DNA of 19,102 nt, from positions 1 through 19,102 of the forward strand of contig JAFEAR010000120.1 in NCBI GenBank assembly GCA_018266335.1. Reading direction: 5' to 3'. Below are positions 1-7,212 of this stretch, one piece after another. The notes beneath the pieces are model-generated. The model saw only the letters and a list, made by a program, of their open reading frames with translations, ran no database searches and was not told where the DNA came from. Origin of the DNA: Bdellovibrionales bacterium. Lineage in GTDB: Bacteria; Bdellovibrionota; UBA2428. Each line of letters opens with the position of its first letter. The stretch's first letter is position 1. The position numbers and the translations under genes are program-made.

Positions 1-2
1 AA

Positions 3-134
3 ACCTTTAACGCCCTCGCGCAGGGCGCAACCGAAATTCGCATGCCCTTTGCTAAAACATTTTGGTCGCCCGGGTTTGGAATGTTGGTAGATCGCTTTGG
101 CACTCCCTGGATGATTAACTGCGAGCCCAAGTAA
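3..134 (+). CDS. C-terminal end of a PhnB-like VOC family protein (partial)
   Basis: Frame 3 is open from the window edge to the TAA at 132-134 and encodes the last 43 residues of a protein. The end reads FGMLVDRFGTPWMINCEPK, preceded by KTFWSPGF. This is the typical C-terminus of the PhnB / '3-demethylubiquinone-9 3-methyltransferase' branch of the VOC (glyoxalase fold) superfamily, whose members end in a 'W...FG...D.FG..W.(I/L)N' pattern. The N-terminal part lies outside the window. The AHSA1-type gene follows after 10 bases, and its AAGGAG ribosome site overlaps this stop, so the two are probably co-transcribed. The substrate cannot be read from the sequence; many PhnB-like proteins have no assigned reaction. 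Confidence 0.75.
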   Translation, partial: TFNALAQGATEIRMPFAKTFWSPGFGMLVDRFGTPWMINCEPK

Positions 135-144
135 GGAGCCTTCA

Positions 145-588
145 ATGACCACCTTCAAAACATCGCGCGAACTTCCCGCCACCCCTGAGCAAGTTTTTGC
201 GGCCATCAGCAACCCTGAGCGGCTGGCGCGTTGGTGGGGGCCGGCGGGTTTTACCAACACCTTCAGCGTTTTTGAATTTAAGTCGGGTGGGCGTTGGTCC
301 TTCATCATGCACGGTCCCGACGGCAAAAATTATCCCAACGAAAACGTGTTTGCCGAAATCCAAGCGCCCCACAAAGTTGTTATTAAACACGTGGTGGAGC
401 CCATCTTTAGTCTGACCCTTACGCTAGCGCCCACCAAGACGGGCGCGAAGCTATCGTGGGTGCAGGTGCTCGAGAGCGACGAAATAGCTAAGAACATGGC
501 GCACATTATTGAGCCCGCCAACGAGCAAAACCTAGACCGCCTAACGGCCGAGCTTGCGCGCGCGCCGGGGGCATTTGCTAAGAAATAG
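145..588 (+). CDS. SRPBCC / AHSA1-domain protein
   Basis: This is a 147-residue protein of the START/SRPBCC fold, AHSA1 (activator of Hsp90 ATPase homologue 1-like) group. Visible hallmarks are the N-terminal strand with the PATPEQVFAAISNPERLARWWGP segment (shown as PATPEQVFAAIS then NPERLARWWGP, residues about 11-33), a GGRW turn near residue 48, and the long C-terminal helix from about residue 120. These proteins form a hydrophobic ligand cavity; bacterial members are cytosolic and mostly of unknown ligand. The start is supported by AAGGAG about 8 bases upstream. It follows a PhnB-like gene immediately, a pairing often seen in bacterial genomes. There is no signal peptide or membrane segment. 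The family call is firm; a specific function cannot be given. Confidence 0.85.
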   Translation: MTTFKTSRELPATPEQVFAAISNPERLARWWGPAGFTNTFSVFEFKSGGRWSFIMHGPDGKNYPNENVFAEIQAPHKVVIKHVVEPIFSLTLTLAPTKTGAKLSWVQVLESDEIAKNMAHIIEPANEQNLDRLTAELARAPGAFAKK

Positions 589-618
589 AGTATAAACAGA
601 GCTCTGGGAGTAGATTGT

Positions 619-1092
619 ATGAATAAATTATTTGCGATTGGTTTGTTGGCTTCCACCGCGAGCTACGCGGCTTGCCCCGCACTGACGGGTCGTTACCTTT
701 GTGGCGAGGCGGGCAAGTGGACCTTCCGGCAAACGGGCTGCAGTAAAATTGCTTGGGACATCGAAAGCTTTCCCGAAGGCGACGAATACTTTACGGACGG
801 CTTGCCGCATGTGGTGAGTCAGAGTTCTGCTGGTAACGTCACCAACACCGATTCGGCAACTCTCACTTACGTGGGCAACGAGCTGCGCTGGCATTATGTA
901 AGCGAGGTAGCTACGAACTGTCCCGGTGCGGAGTGTTCGGTGGTTGTGGATGGGACCGAAGATTACTCCTTTGCCCTGAATGCGAGCCAGAATTTGTTGG
1001 TGCATTTGGAACGTACGGATCGCCAAGGCAACAAATACATCAAGAGCGACTTCGCTTGTGTGCGCTCGGCTTTGCCGGTGAACGGACAATAA
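619..1092 (+). CDS. Secreted cysteine-rich hypothetical protein
   Basis: The 157-residue product begins with a short Sec signal peptide (MNKLFAIGLLASTASYA), with likely cleavage after A17 or A18. The mature part has six cysteines (C19, C28, C41, a pair in NCPGAEC, and one near the C-terminus in FAC), which would allow three disulfides in the periplasm or outside the cell. The residue after the signal is Cys (YAAC), but the -3 residue is Tyr, so a lipobox is poor. GGGAG stands 8 bases before the ATG and supports the start. The stop TAA shares one base with the ATG of the following methyltransferase (TAATG), indicating translational coupling. I do not recognise a family. It may be a small beta-rich protein, judging from the strand-like alternation between residues 45 and 140. 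Confidence 0.7.
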   Translation: MNKLFAIGLLASTASYAACPALTGRYLCGEAGKWTFRQTGCSKIAWDIESFPEGDEYFTDGLPHVVSQSSAGNVTNTDSATLTYVGNELRWHYVSEVATNCPGAECSVVVDGTEDYSFALNASQNLLVHLERTDRQGNKYIKSDFACVRSALPVNGQ

Positions 1093-1970
1093 TGAGCCAC
1101 GGCCTTTCGTCCGACGGAAAAATTCACAACGTTTCCGATACTGCCATTTGGGTGGCGTACTATCGCGCGTTGGAGTCGGAGCGGGCCGATGCTTTGTTTA
1201 GCGATCCGCTCGCTAAGGTGCTCATTGGCGATCGGGGTAAAAAAATTGCCGATCGCATGAAGGTCTTTGGCCACTATGCGCAGTGGTCGGTGACTATGCG
1301 TACGCGCATTATTGACGAGTTTATTCTTGAACTCATTGCCGAGGGCGTGGACACCGTTATTAACCTCGGCGCCGGCCTCGACACGCGGCCATACCGCATG
1401 AATTTGCCCAGCACACTGCGCTGGATTGAGGTTGATCAACCGCAAATCATTGGTCACAAGAGCGACTTGCTCAAATCCGAAGTCCCGCGCTGCCAGTTAA
1501 CGCGCGTGGAGCTAGATTTGGGCAACGATCAAAAACGCCAACAGTTTTTGCACGAAGTCGCCGCTAGCACCAAAAATGCCCTGGTGCTCACCGAAGGCGT
1601 TATTCCGTACCTCTCCGAAGAGCAGGTTGCTAACCTAGCGAACGAGTTGCACCGCGAGTCTAGCTTGAATTTTTGGATTACCGAGCTCTTTAGCCGCGAG
1701 GCGTACCGCAGTTTGCGCGGCCGCGCGCGCACTAAGGTAATGAAAAACGCGCCCTTTCGCTTTTATCCCGACGATTGGATGGGCTTCTTTGCGGCGCGCG
1801 GCTGGGTGGCCAAACAAATTCGCTACACGGGCGAAGAGGGCGCCAAGCACGGCCGTCACTTGCCCGCGCCCTGGTGGATGCGTCTTTTAGGAATGCTCCG
1901 GGGGCCCGCCGCCCGCGCCAAATCGCAGCGCATGTCGGGCTACGTTTTGTTCCAAAAGAGCGGCGGCTAA
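1092..1970 (+). CDS. Class I SAM-dependent methyltransferase, TIGR00027 / leucine carboxyl methyltransferase-like
   Basis: The 292-residue protein starts at the ATG overlapping the previous stop; the frame is open further upstream, but that part lies inside the preceding gene. The N-terminal block DTAIWVAYYRALESERADAL followed by FSDPLAK (residues 16-42) is the substrate-side signature of the TIGR00027 / LCM (PF04072) methyltransferases. The SAM-binding motif I is NLGAGLDTRPYR (91-102), and the acidic residue binding the SAM ribose is in IEVDQP (112-117). TEGVIPYLSEEQV is the family's motif after strand 4. Members of this family O-methylate carboxylates or polyketide-type substrates; the actual substrate is unknown here. 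The protein is cytosolic. The family call is firm and the substrate is not. Confidence 0.85.
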   Translation: MSHGLSSDGKIHNVSDTAIWVAYYRALESERADALFSDPLAKVLIGDRGKKIADRMKVFGHYAQWSVTMRTRIIDEFILELIAEGVDTVINLGAGLDTRPYRMNLPSTLRWIEVDQPQIIGHKSDLLKSEVPRCQLTRVELDLGNDQKRQQFLHEVAASTKNALVLTEGVIPYLSEEQVANLANELHRESSLNFWITELFSREAYRSLRGRARTKVMKNAPFRFYPDDWMGFFAARGWVAKQIRYTGEEGAKHGRHLPAPWWMRLLGMLRGPAARAKSQRMSGYVLFQKSGG

Positions 1971-1980
1971 GGTTTTACCT

Positions 1981-2523
1981 TCGGACGCAACTATTCTTGG
2001 TCACACGCACGAGTGGCTAGAGCAGGCCGTGATTGGACTTAATCTGTGTCCCTTCGCCAAGGCCGTGCATGTGGACAAGAGAATTTGTTTTGTGGCGAGC
2101 TCCGCGCAAAACCCCGAAGATCTGCTGGTCGATTTAAAGCGCGAAATGCAGAGCCTCATGGCGGCCGATGCCAAGCTCGTCGAAACCACCATTCTGGTGC
2201 ACGCGCACACGCTGCAGGACTTCCTAGATTTTAACGATTTTCTGGAACTCACCGAGGATCTCATCGACGAGCTCGATTTGCGGTGGCAGCTGCAAATTGC
2301 CACTTTTCACCCGTAATATCAGTTCGCGGGCACCGAGCCCGGCGACATTGAGAATTACACCAATCGCTCGCCGTATCCCACGCTGCAATTGCTGCGCGAG
2401 GCCAGTGTAGAGGAAGCCATTGCCTGGTACGGCGACACGGCCAAGATATTCCGGCGCAACATCAAAACGCTGCGCAAGCTGGGTTTGGATGGGTGGAATA
2501 AGTTACGAATTCATTCGGTCTAG
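1981..2523 (+). pseudogene. DUF1415 family gene interrupted by an in-frame TAA
   Basis: Frame 1 encodes a recognisable DUF1415 protein of about 180 codons, the usual family length. Hallmarks are HEWLEQAVIGLNLCPFAKAV near the start, LQIATFHP before the break, and YQFAGTEPGDIENYTNRSPY then PTLQLLREAS after it. The codon between HP and YQFAG is TAA at 2314-2316, where the family usually has Asp or another residue. Reading continues intact in the same frame to the TAG at 2521-2523, so this is a point nonsense change, not a frameshift. No ATG, GTG or TTG lies between the methyltransferase stop and the conserved N-terminus. The first possible start is the GTG at 2029, which would delete the first helix. 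The 3' end overlaps the convergent carbonic anhydrase gene by 21 bases. It is probably a recent pseudogene; a sequencing error is the alternative. Confidence 0.8.
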
Positions 2524-3171
2524 AATTCGCTGCGCTTCTTTTTCGTCGAGGGCGGTGAAGCGATGAAATTCGGGCTCATAAGCGTAAACTTCGGCGTTGG
2601 CGATATCAAACCACCAACCATGCAGGCGCAGTTTGCCCGCCGCTAGGCGCTCTTGCACGTCGGGGTAGGTGCGCAGGTTCTCGATTTGCTTCAGCACGTT
2701 TAGCTGCGAGAGTTGATTGTGCGGAGCCCAGTCGCCGGGCAGGACCTTGTTTTTACGGAAATCTTCGAGGGCGGCTTCGCCGTGGCGAAGCCAGCGTTTT
2801 AGGTGAGGGGCTGTAACATTAGCCCGACCTTCCATTACGGCTCGCATGGCACCACACTCGGAATGGCCACAAATAATAATGTCGCTCACGTTCAGATTGC
2901 CGAGTGCAAATTCAATGGCAGCGCCTTCGGATTCGTCGCTCTTACTAAAGCCATCAATGTCGCAGGGCGGAATTAAATTGCCCACGTTGCGCATGACAAA
3001 CAAGTCGCCGGGGTTCGTAGAGGCAAACACGTTCACGGCCACGCGGCTATCGGAACAGGTGACGTAAAAAGTATCCGGACTCTGGCCTAGCGCGAGTTTA
3101 GCAAATGTATCGCGAAAATCAGGGAGCCGCTTTTGGCGAAACTCAACCACACCGGCAATAAGCTTTTTCAC
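2503..3171 (-). CDS. Beta-carbonic anhydrase
   Basis: This 222-residue protein catalyses reversible hydration of CO2 to bicarbonate in the cytosol. Zinc ligands and dyad are visible: C39 with D41 and R43 in CSDSRV, then H103 and C106 in GHSECGAM, the arrangement of classical beta-class enzymes (Cys-His-Cys plus the Asp-Arg pair). Length and motif spacing are normal for the bacterial type, as is the MRNVGN loop at 60-65. The start is GTG at 3169-3171, with AAGGA nine bases upstream, inside the 22-base gap after the lipoprotein stop; the two genes therefore form a transcription unit. The 3' end overlaps the DUF1415 remnant tail to tail. There is no signal peptide. The assignment is firm. Confidence 0.95.
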   Translation of the reverse strand: MKKLIAGVVEFRQKRLPDFRDTFAKLALGQSPDTFYVTCSDSRVAVNVFASTNPGDLFVMRNVGNLIPPCDIDGFSKSDESEGAAIEFALGNLNVSDIIICGHSECGAMRAVMEGRANVTAPHLKRWLRHGEAALEDFRKNKVLPGDWAPHNQLSQLNVLKQIENLRTYPDVQERLAAGKLRLHGWWFDIANAEVYAYEPEFHRFTALDEKEAQRILDRMNS

Positions 3172-3193
3172 TCAGACAAATCCTTCGAGTGGG

Positions 3194-3808
3194 TTACTTT
3201 TGGAACCAGCCCTTAAAGTTCAGCGCGGGAATTTCAAGATGAAAAGCCGAGGTCGCGTAGGTAAGGGTCATGCCGAGTGTGTCGCCAGCATGCACGTTGC
3301 CTAGGAGCGTTCCGTCTACATTCTCCAGGGTGGTGTCGAACGCAACGGGCTCGTACTGAGTTTGGCTGCCACTGATGAGTGTGAGCTCGGGATTGTTACG
3401 CAGGTCTACCGCAAGCAGGGCGGTGGTTTCGGAGTTAAACTCTAAACATTGCTTGTCTTGGAAGCTTCGCACGACCACCGAAATCAGCGGTGTGTTGATG
3501 GTCATTTCGTAGGTGCGGTACTCGGTATTTCCTAAAGCGTTCACCATGCCGATGCAGGCCGTTTGGGTGAGCTTATGCCAGGTGCCGTGGAGTTCATCGA
3601 GCACATTGGACAGGTGCTTTGGGGATTCACTAGCTGCGCCTTCGCTTTTAACGGCGGGGCTGCTGGGGGCGGGTTTATCGTTGGTCGATACGGGGGTTTG
3701 ATCGCCGGTGCTGGTTGGAAGTGGGGCGTCCCCTTTGGATTTTGAGTCGCCGCAGGAGGCAAGGAGGGCGGCTGCACAGGTTGCAGAGGCAATAAGCAGG
3801 TGTTTCAT
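3194..3808 (-). CDS. Putative lipoprotein
   Basis: The 204-residue product has a clear lipoprotein signal: Lys/His near the start, a hydrophobic core, and lipobox LLASC with lipidated C19, followed by GDSKSKGD. The residues after the Cys include Gly-Asp, a possible membrane-retention type context, though such rules are species dependent. Residues about 28-65 are Ser/Pro/Thr/Lys rich and look like a flexible linker. From about residue 70 a folded domain begins (LHGTWHKLTQTACIGMVNAL) that resembles the opening of small lipocalin-like or 'lipoprotein with TW' domains, with two Cys that could pair. I recognise no precise family. It lies 22 bases upstream of the carbonic anhydrase on the same strand, probably in one operon, but no functional link is evident. 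Confidence 0.75.
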   Translation of the reverse strand: MKHLLIASATCAAALLASCGDSKSKGDAPLPTSTGDQTPVSTNDKPAPSSPAVKSEGAASESPKHLSNVLDELHGTWHKLTQTACIGMVNALGNTEYRTYEMTINTPLISVVVRSFQDKQCLEFNSETTALLAVDLRNNPELTLISGSQTQYEPVAFDTTLENVDGTLLGNVHAGDTLGMTLTYATSAFHLEIPALNFKGWFQK

Positions 3809-3887
3809 GGAAACTAAACCTAGGTGAGCGCCCGGCGCGAGGCAACCCCAGGCGCGGGTAGATATTTAGCCCCTTGAACCTTGATTA

Positions 3888-3916
3888 GCCCGTGGGCAGG
3901 TACTTAACTGCCGGGC
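3888..3916 (+). promoter_or_regulatory. Leader hairpin immediately before the S1-domain gene
   Basis: GCCCG and GCAG on the left arm (3888-3892 and 3896-3899) pair with CTGC and CGGGC on the right arm (3908-3911 and 3912-3916). This gives a nine-pair stem with a three-base bulge and an eight-base loop, ending three bases before the ATG at 3920. No Shine-Dalgarno sequence is present in the 20 bases before the ATG. The hairpin position suggests control of translation start by RNA structure. That function is inference. Confidence 0.45.
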
Positions 3917-3919
3917 ACT

Positions 3920-4921
3920 ATGACTTTCAAAAAAGACTTTCCCGATAGCGATCAAGACGGCGAAAACCCCAGTTCCGATTTTGAACAAATGCTCAATGAT
4001 TCCTTCCGTCAAGCCGATCGCAAGTTATCGGTGGGGCAAAAAATCAATGCCGAAGTCCTTTCGGTGGGCAAAGAGCACATCATTGTTTCTACTGGCACCC
4101 GGTACGACGGATTTGTTTCGGCAGCCGAACTCAAAGATGAAGCCGGCAATTCCAAAGTCAAACGCGGCGACCGCATTGACCTCTACGTAACCTTTATCAA
4201 GGGTTCGGAGATTTTCTTGTCGCCCAATTCGGGCCGCAAAGTAACGATTGCCGAAACGCGCGGACTCGAACAAAACGCCGCTAAGAATTCGCTCACCGAA
4301 GGGCAGGCCATTAAGGGCACCGTAAAACGTTTGGAAGACTTCGGTGCCTTCGTAGAAATTGCGCCGGGCATCGAAGCCCTAGCGCACGTTTCCGAATTGA
4401 GTTGGTCGCGCGTTAACAAGCCCTCTGACTTGTTGAAAGTGGGCGACATCGTGAACGGCAGCATTCTGCGCATTGCACAGGAGGGGCCGCGGCTTAAAGT
4501 GTCCATCACGCTGAAACCCGCGGCAAGCAATCCGTGGAAAAACCTTCCCGAAGGCATTGCGGTGGGCAAGGTGGTGAGTGGCAAGGTTACGCGTTGCATG
4601 GCCTTTGGGGCCTTCGTGGAATTGCAGCCCGGCATGGAAGGATTGATTCCGTTGTCGGAAATGAGCGCCACTAAACGTGTTTCGCGTGCCGATGAATTTG
4701 CCAAAGAAGGCTCGGTTGTAGCGGTGCTCATTAAGAACATCGATCCCGATGCTAAGCGCATTTCGCTCTCGCTCAAGGATGCCGCCACGCAAGCGGCCGT
4801 GCAGGGCGAGGCCGACAACATGCGCGAATACGCCGAATCCCAAGCTAAACGACAAAAGGCGGCTCCCTCGCTGGGAGCCCTGGGTGCCAAACTGCAAGCC
4901 GCAATGGAGAAGAAGAAGTAA
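3920..4921 (+). CDS. S1 RNA-binding domain protein with three S1 repeats (ribosomal protein S1-like)
   Basis: The 333-residue protein has three OB-fold S1 domains at about residues 38-102, 127-199 and 213-287. The second and third carry the classic RNA-binding signatures (VKRLEDFGAFVEIAPGIEAL with HVSELSW, and VTRCMAFGAFVELQPGMEGL). The first is more divergent (DGFVSAAEL). An acidic N-terminus and a Lys/Ala-rich C-terminal tail ending in KKK flank them. It is shorter than the four- to six-repeat ribosomal S1, so it may be an accessory translation or RNA-decay factor rather than the ribosomal protein itself. There is no Shine-Dalgarno; a hairpin lies just upstream. The next gene starts six bases after the stop. 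The domain call is firm and the role is inferred. Confidence 0.9.
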   Translation: MTFKKDFPDSDQDGENPSSDFEQMLNDSFRQADRKLSVGQKINAEVLSVGKEHIIVSTGTRYDGFVSAAELKDEAGNSKVKRGDRIDLYVTFIKGSEIFLSPNSGRKVTIAETRGLEQNAAKNSLTEGQAIKGTVKRLEDFGAFVEIAPGIEALAHVSELSWSRVNKPSDLLKVGDIVNGSILRIAQEGPRLKVSITLKPAASNPWKNLPEGIAVGKVVSGKVTRCMAFGAFVELQPGMEGLIPLSEMSATKRVSRADEFAKEGSVVAVLIKNIDPDAKRISLSLKDAATQAAVQGEADNMREYAESQAKRQKAAPSLGALGAKLQAAMEKKK

Positions 4922-4927
4922 TTGGTT

Positions 4928-5479
4928 ATGAAAAAGTTTTTATTGTTGTTTTTGATGTTCGCTGTTTCTCCCGTAGCTTTTGCTAAGGCCAAAAAGAGTG
5001 AGTCCGCACTCACCGCAAAAGACGATGACTCCGAAGGACTCTTTGAATCGCACCATAAGCCTAAGGAATTTGGCTTGGGACTTGTGGTGGGCGATCCGAC
5101 GGGTGTCGAGGCGCGTTACAATTTGAGCGAGCGTAACAGCGTGCATGCGGCGCTCTCGTTCCTGGCGCACTACATAAGTTTTTTTGGTGACTTCGTTTGG
5201 AATTTTCCGCGCTCCCATGTTTTTGCTGGGCAGTATCGCGATCAATTCACTCCTTACGTGGGCGGTGGCCTGATTGTGGGGCGTGACTTGGGTTTTGGCT
5301 ATGCCTACGACGAGCACGGTACGGGCGTGGCGATGCGTGCTCCGGTGGGCATTAACTGGACACCCAAACCGATGCCCGATTTTAACTTTTTCTTTGAGTT
5401 GGCGCCCGGAGTTGCCGTGGTCGACGGCTCTTTGTGGGGTCTCTTTGGTGCTGCGCTGGGCGGCGTTTATTGTTTCTGA
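4928..5479 (+). CDS. Small outer-membrane beta-barrel-like protein
   Basis: The product (183 residues from the ATG at 4928; a TTG six bases earlier is less likely) has a Sec signal peptide MKKFLLLFLMFAVSPVAFA with probable cleavage after A19. The mature N-terminus is Lys/Asp/Glu rich to about residue 48. Repeated amphipathic strands then begin (FGLGLVVGDPTGVEARYNLS, a HAALSFLAHYISFFGDFVW strand pair, TPYVGGGLIVGRDLG). The protein ends in GGVYCF, with a terminal aromatic residue as is usual for Bam-inserted barrels. The GDPTG turn and the glycine-rich 'GGGL' strand are reminiscent of small OmpA/OmpW-like barrels. It lies six bases after the S1-domain gene and 13 bases before the next gene, so it is probably co-transcribed. 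It is placed in the outer membrane by features only; no ligand can be named. Confidence 0.7.
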   Translation: MKKFLLLFLMFAVSPVAFAKAKKSESALTAKDDDSEGLFESHHKPKEFGLGLVVGDPTGVEARYNLSERNSVHAALSFLAHYISFFGDFVWNFPRSHVFAGQYRDQFTPYVGGGLIVGRDLGFGYAYDEHGTGVAMRAPVGINWTPKPMPDFNFFFELAPGVAVVDGSLWGLFGAALGGVYCF

Positions 5480-5492
5480 CGTGGATTTATGA

Positions 5493-5831
5493 ATGGCTGA
5501 TCTTTACCGCGACAAAAGCATTCTCATTAGCGACGAAGCCATTACGATTGAGGGTTATTATTTTCCGTCGGGCAAGGCGCGGGTCATTAAGTGGGATCAA
5601 ATTCAGGCCGTGTTCGCGGAAACGCTTACATTCATGGGCGGTAAGTATCGCATGTGGGGTATGGGCCTTAAGCCTTACTGGTTTAACAAGGACTGGCGAG
5701 CTGAAAAAGACAACATGCTAATTATCGACACCGGCAACTTTATTCGTGCCGCAATTACGCCCGACAACTTTGCGGCCGCCAAAGCCGCGCTCGAAACCAA
5801 ACTCACTGTGCAAGATAATCGCCGCCGCTAA
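5493..5831 (+). CDS. Small cytosolic protein, possible bacterial PH-like domain
   Basis: The 112-residue protein has no signal peptide or clear membrane span. It opens with DKSILISDEAITIEGYYFP followed by a strand ending in RVIKWDQIQAVF. This order (strand, strand, then a tryptophan-led 'I.W.+I..V' strand) resembles the small bacterial PH-like or YdjO/YcxB-type domains that read like a membrane-adjacent beta barrel. A C-terminal helix (AAAKAALETKL) completes that picture. The middle is aromatic-rich (GKYRMWGMGLKPYWFNKDW). It follows the beta-barrel gene by 13 bases and is convergent with an SDR gene 10 bases beyond its stop. The family assignment is tentative; the ORF itself is well supported by position and composition. 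Confidence 0.6.
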   Translation: MADLYRDKSILISDEAITIEGYYFPSGKARVIKWDQIQAVFAETLTFMGGKYRMWGMGLKPYWFNKDWRAEKDNMLIIDTGNFIRAAITPDNFAAAKAALETKLTVQDNRRR

Positions 5832-5841
5832 GCTCGGCGCT

Positions 5842-6603
5842 TTAAATTTGCGCGAGTCCGCCATCCACCGCGATTTCGGCACCGGTCATGTACGACGAAT
5901 CCGCCGAAGCTAAAAACAGCACCGCCCGGGCAATTTCTTCGGGCTGGCCCCAGCGTCCCATGGGCACTACGGATTGTATGTACGCATTTACCTGTTGCGT
6001 TGCTTCGGGGGTGGGCTGCCGCGTGAGCGGAGTCAATACGGCTCCAGGACTAACGGTGTTCACGCGAATTTTACGTGCAAGTACCAGCGGATCGGCGGCC
6101 AGAGTGCGCACTAAGCTGCGCACGGCGGCTTTGCTGGCTGAGTAAAGGGGATCGCCTGGCCGGCCACGATCGTGCGCTACGGAGCAGGTAAAAATCACCG
6201 AAGCTCCCAAGCTCAAAATGGGCAGCGCTTTGGTGAACATAAAGAAGGCGCTTTTCACATTGATGTTCATGATGCTGTCAAAGTCTTGCTCGTCCGTATG
6301 CAATATTGGCGGACATTGCGAGGTGCCAGCGTTGGCAAAGAGTACATCGATACGGCCAAAGGCATCGTGCACTTGGAGCAATACATTTTCAATTTCGTGC
6401 ACTGCTGAAATATCCGCGGCAATGGCCAATGTTTCTTCGCCAAGTTCGGTGCGCGCTTGCTCCAGGGTAGCGGGATTGCGCCCCACAATAACAAGCTTGG
6501 CTCCGTGCAGGTGCATGAGCTTAGCCGTTGCCAAACCAATGCCGCTGTTGCCGCCGGTAATGAGTACAATTTTGTCCTGCAGTTTACGATCGTTCAAAAT
6601 CAT
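5842..6603 (-). CDS. SDR family oxidoreductase
   Basis: This is a classical short-chain dehydrogenase/reductase of 253 residues. The dinucleotide motif TGGNSGIG is near the N-terminus and NAG follows strand 4. The NVKSAF asparagine is present, and the catalytic Ser lies in TCSVAHDRGRPG, 13 residues before the Tyr of YSASK. The VIVGR segment after strand 2, with an Arg, suggests NADP(H) preference. The start is placed at the ATG whose A is 6603, because AGAGG stands 10 bases upstream. A GTG at 6630 would add nine residues and has no ribosome site. It is a paralogue of the SDR at 12728-13492, sharing the C-terminal SSYMTGA...DGGL.QI block. The VOC gene lies 81 bases upstream on the same strand. 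Substrate unknown. Confidence 0.85.
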   Translation of the reverse strand: MILNDRKLQDKIVLITGGNSGIGLATAKLMHLHGAKLVIVGRNPATLEQARTELGEETLAIAADISAVHEIENVLLQVHDAFGRIDVLFANAGTSQCPPILHTDEQDFDSIMNINVKSAFFMFTKALPILSLGASVIFTCSVAHDRGRPGDPLYSASKAAVRSLVRTLAADPLVLARKIRVNTVSPGAVLTPLTRQPTPEATQQVNAYIQSVVPMGRWGQPEEIARAVLFLASADSSYMTGAEIAVDGGLAQI

Positions 6604-6684
6604 CTGTCTAAAGCCTCTAGAATGAAACACACTGCAAGGCCATTCATAGCGGCATTTATTTGTGCTCAGCTGCAGCGATAGATC

Positions 6685-7092
6685 TCAAAGCTTCTGACTG
6701 GTACTGGGATCCATGTAAATGACCTCCCAGATATGGCCGTCTAAATCTTCGAATCCGTGGCCATACATGAAACCGTGATCTTGAGGCTGTCGGGTTACGG
6801 CGCCACCGGCCTGGCGTGCTCGAGTAATCATTTCGTCAACGGATTCTCTGCTTTCAGCAGAAATGCAAATCAGCACCTCGGTTGATTCTTTGGCGTCGCA
6901 TATGGATTTAGTGGTGAAAGTGCGAAAGAAATTTTCAGCTAGCAACATGACGTATATATTTTCGCCGACAATCATACAGGCGCCAGTAGCGTTGGTGAAT
7001 TTCAAATTAAAAGCGAAACCGATGTGCGTGAAGAACTGCATGGCTTTGGATAGGTTTTTGACCGGCAAATTTATATAGATCTGCTGCGCCAT
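6685..7092 (-). CDS. VOC family protein (glyoxalase/bleomycin-resistance fold)
   Basis: The 135-residue protein is a two-module VOC domain. It begins IYINLPVKNLSKAMQFFTHI, the typical beta-alpha opening of the family, and ends GHGFEDLDGHIWEVIYMD, the typical 'F.DPDGH.WE' closing. The Glu of WEV is a usual metal ligand, as is a His in the second half. These 'lactoylglutathione lyase-like' proteins include dioxygenases, thiol transferases and isomerases, so no reaction is claimed. The start is the ATG at 7092. The upstream region has only a weak purine stretch, so translation may be modest. It is probably transcribed with the SDR gene downstream. The protein is cytosolic. Confidence 0.85.
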   Translation of the reverse strand: MAQQIYINLPVKNLSKAMQFFTHIGFAFNLKFTNATGACMIVGENIYVMLLAENFFRTFTTKSICDAKESTEVLICISAESRESVDEMITRARQAGGAVTRQPQDHGFMYGHGFEDLDGHIWEVIYMDPSTSQKL

Positions 7093-7212
7093 AATTCTAT
7101 TTTGGGGGCGGAAGGCGAAGATTCAAGCAAGGACGAGTTAAGAAATCCCAACAGAGACAAAGAGATTTTGGACTGGACGAAGGTGCTTGTCCGCGTAAGT
7201 CTAGTGAACAAT

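Noticed and set aside
2314..2316. Stop-codon readthrough or recoding in the DUF1415 gene
   Set aside because: The codon is TAA, not TGA, so selenocysteine is excluded, and I see no downstream structure or readthrough context that would argue for programmed recoding. A mutation or error is simpler.
4183..5013. Long antisense open frame (276 codons) under the S1-domain gene
   Set aside because: The plus-strand S1 repeats are unmistakable, and the antisense product is low-complexity Ser/Ala/Arg with no domain. It is a codon-bias shadow.
6604..6630. Upstream GTG start for the first SDR
   Set aside because: The GTG at 6630 lacks a ribosome site, while the ATG at 6603 has AGAGG 10 bases before it and matches the usual SDR N-terminal length.
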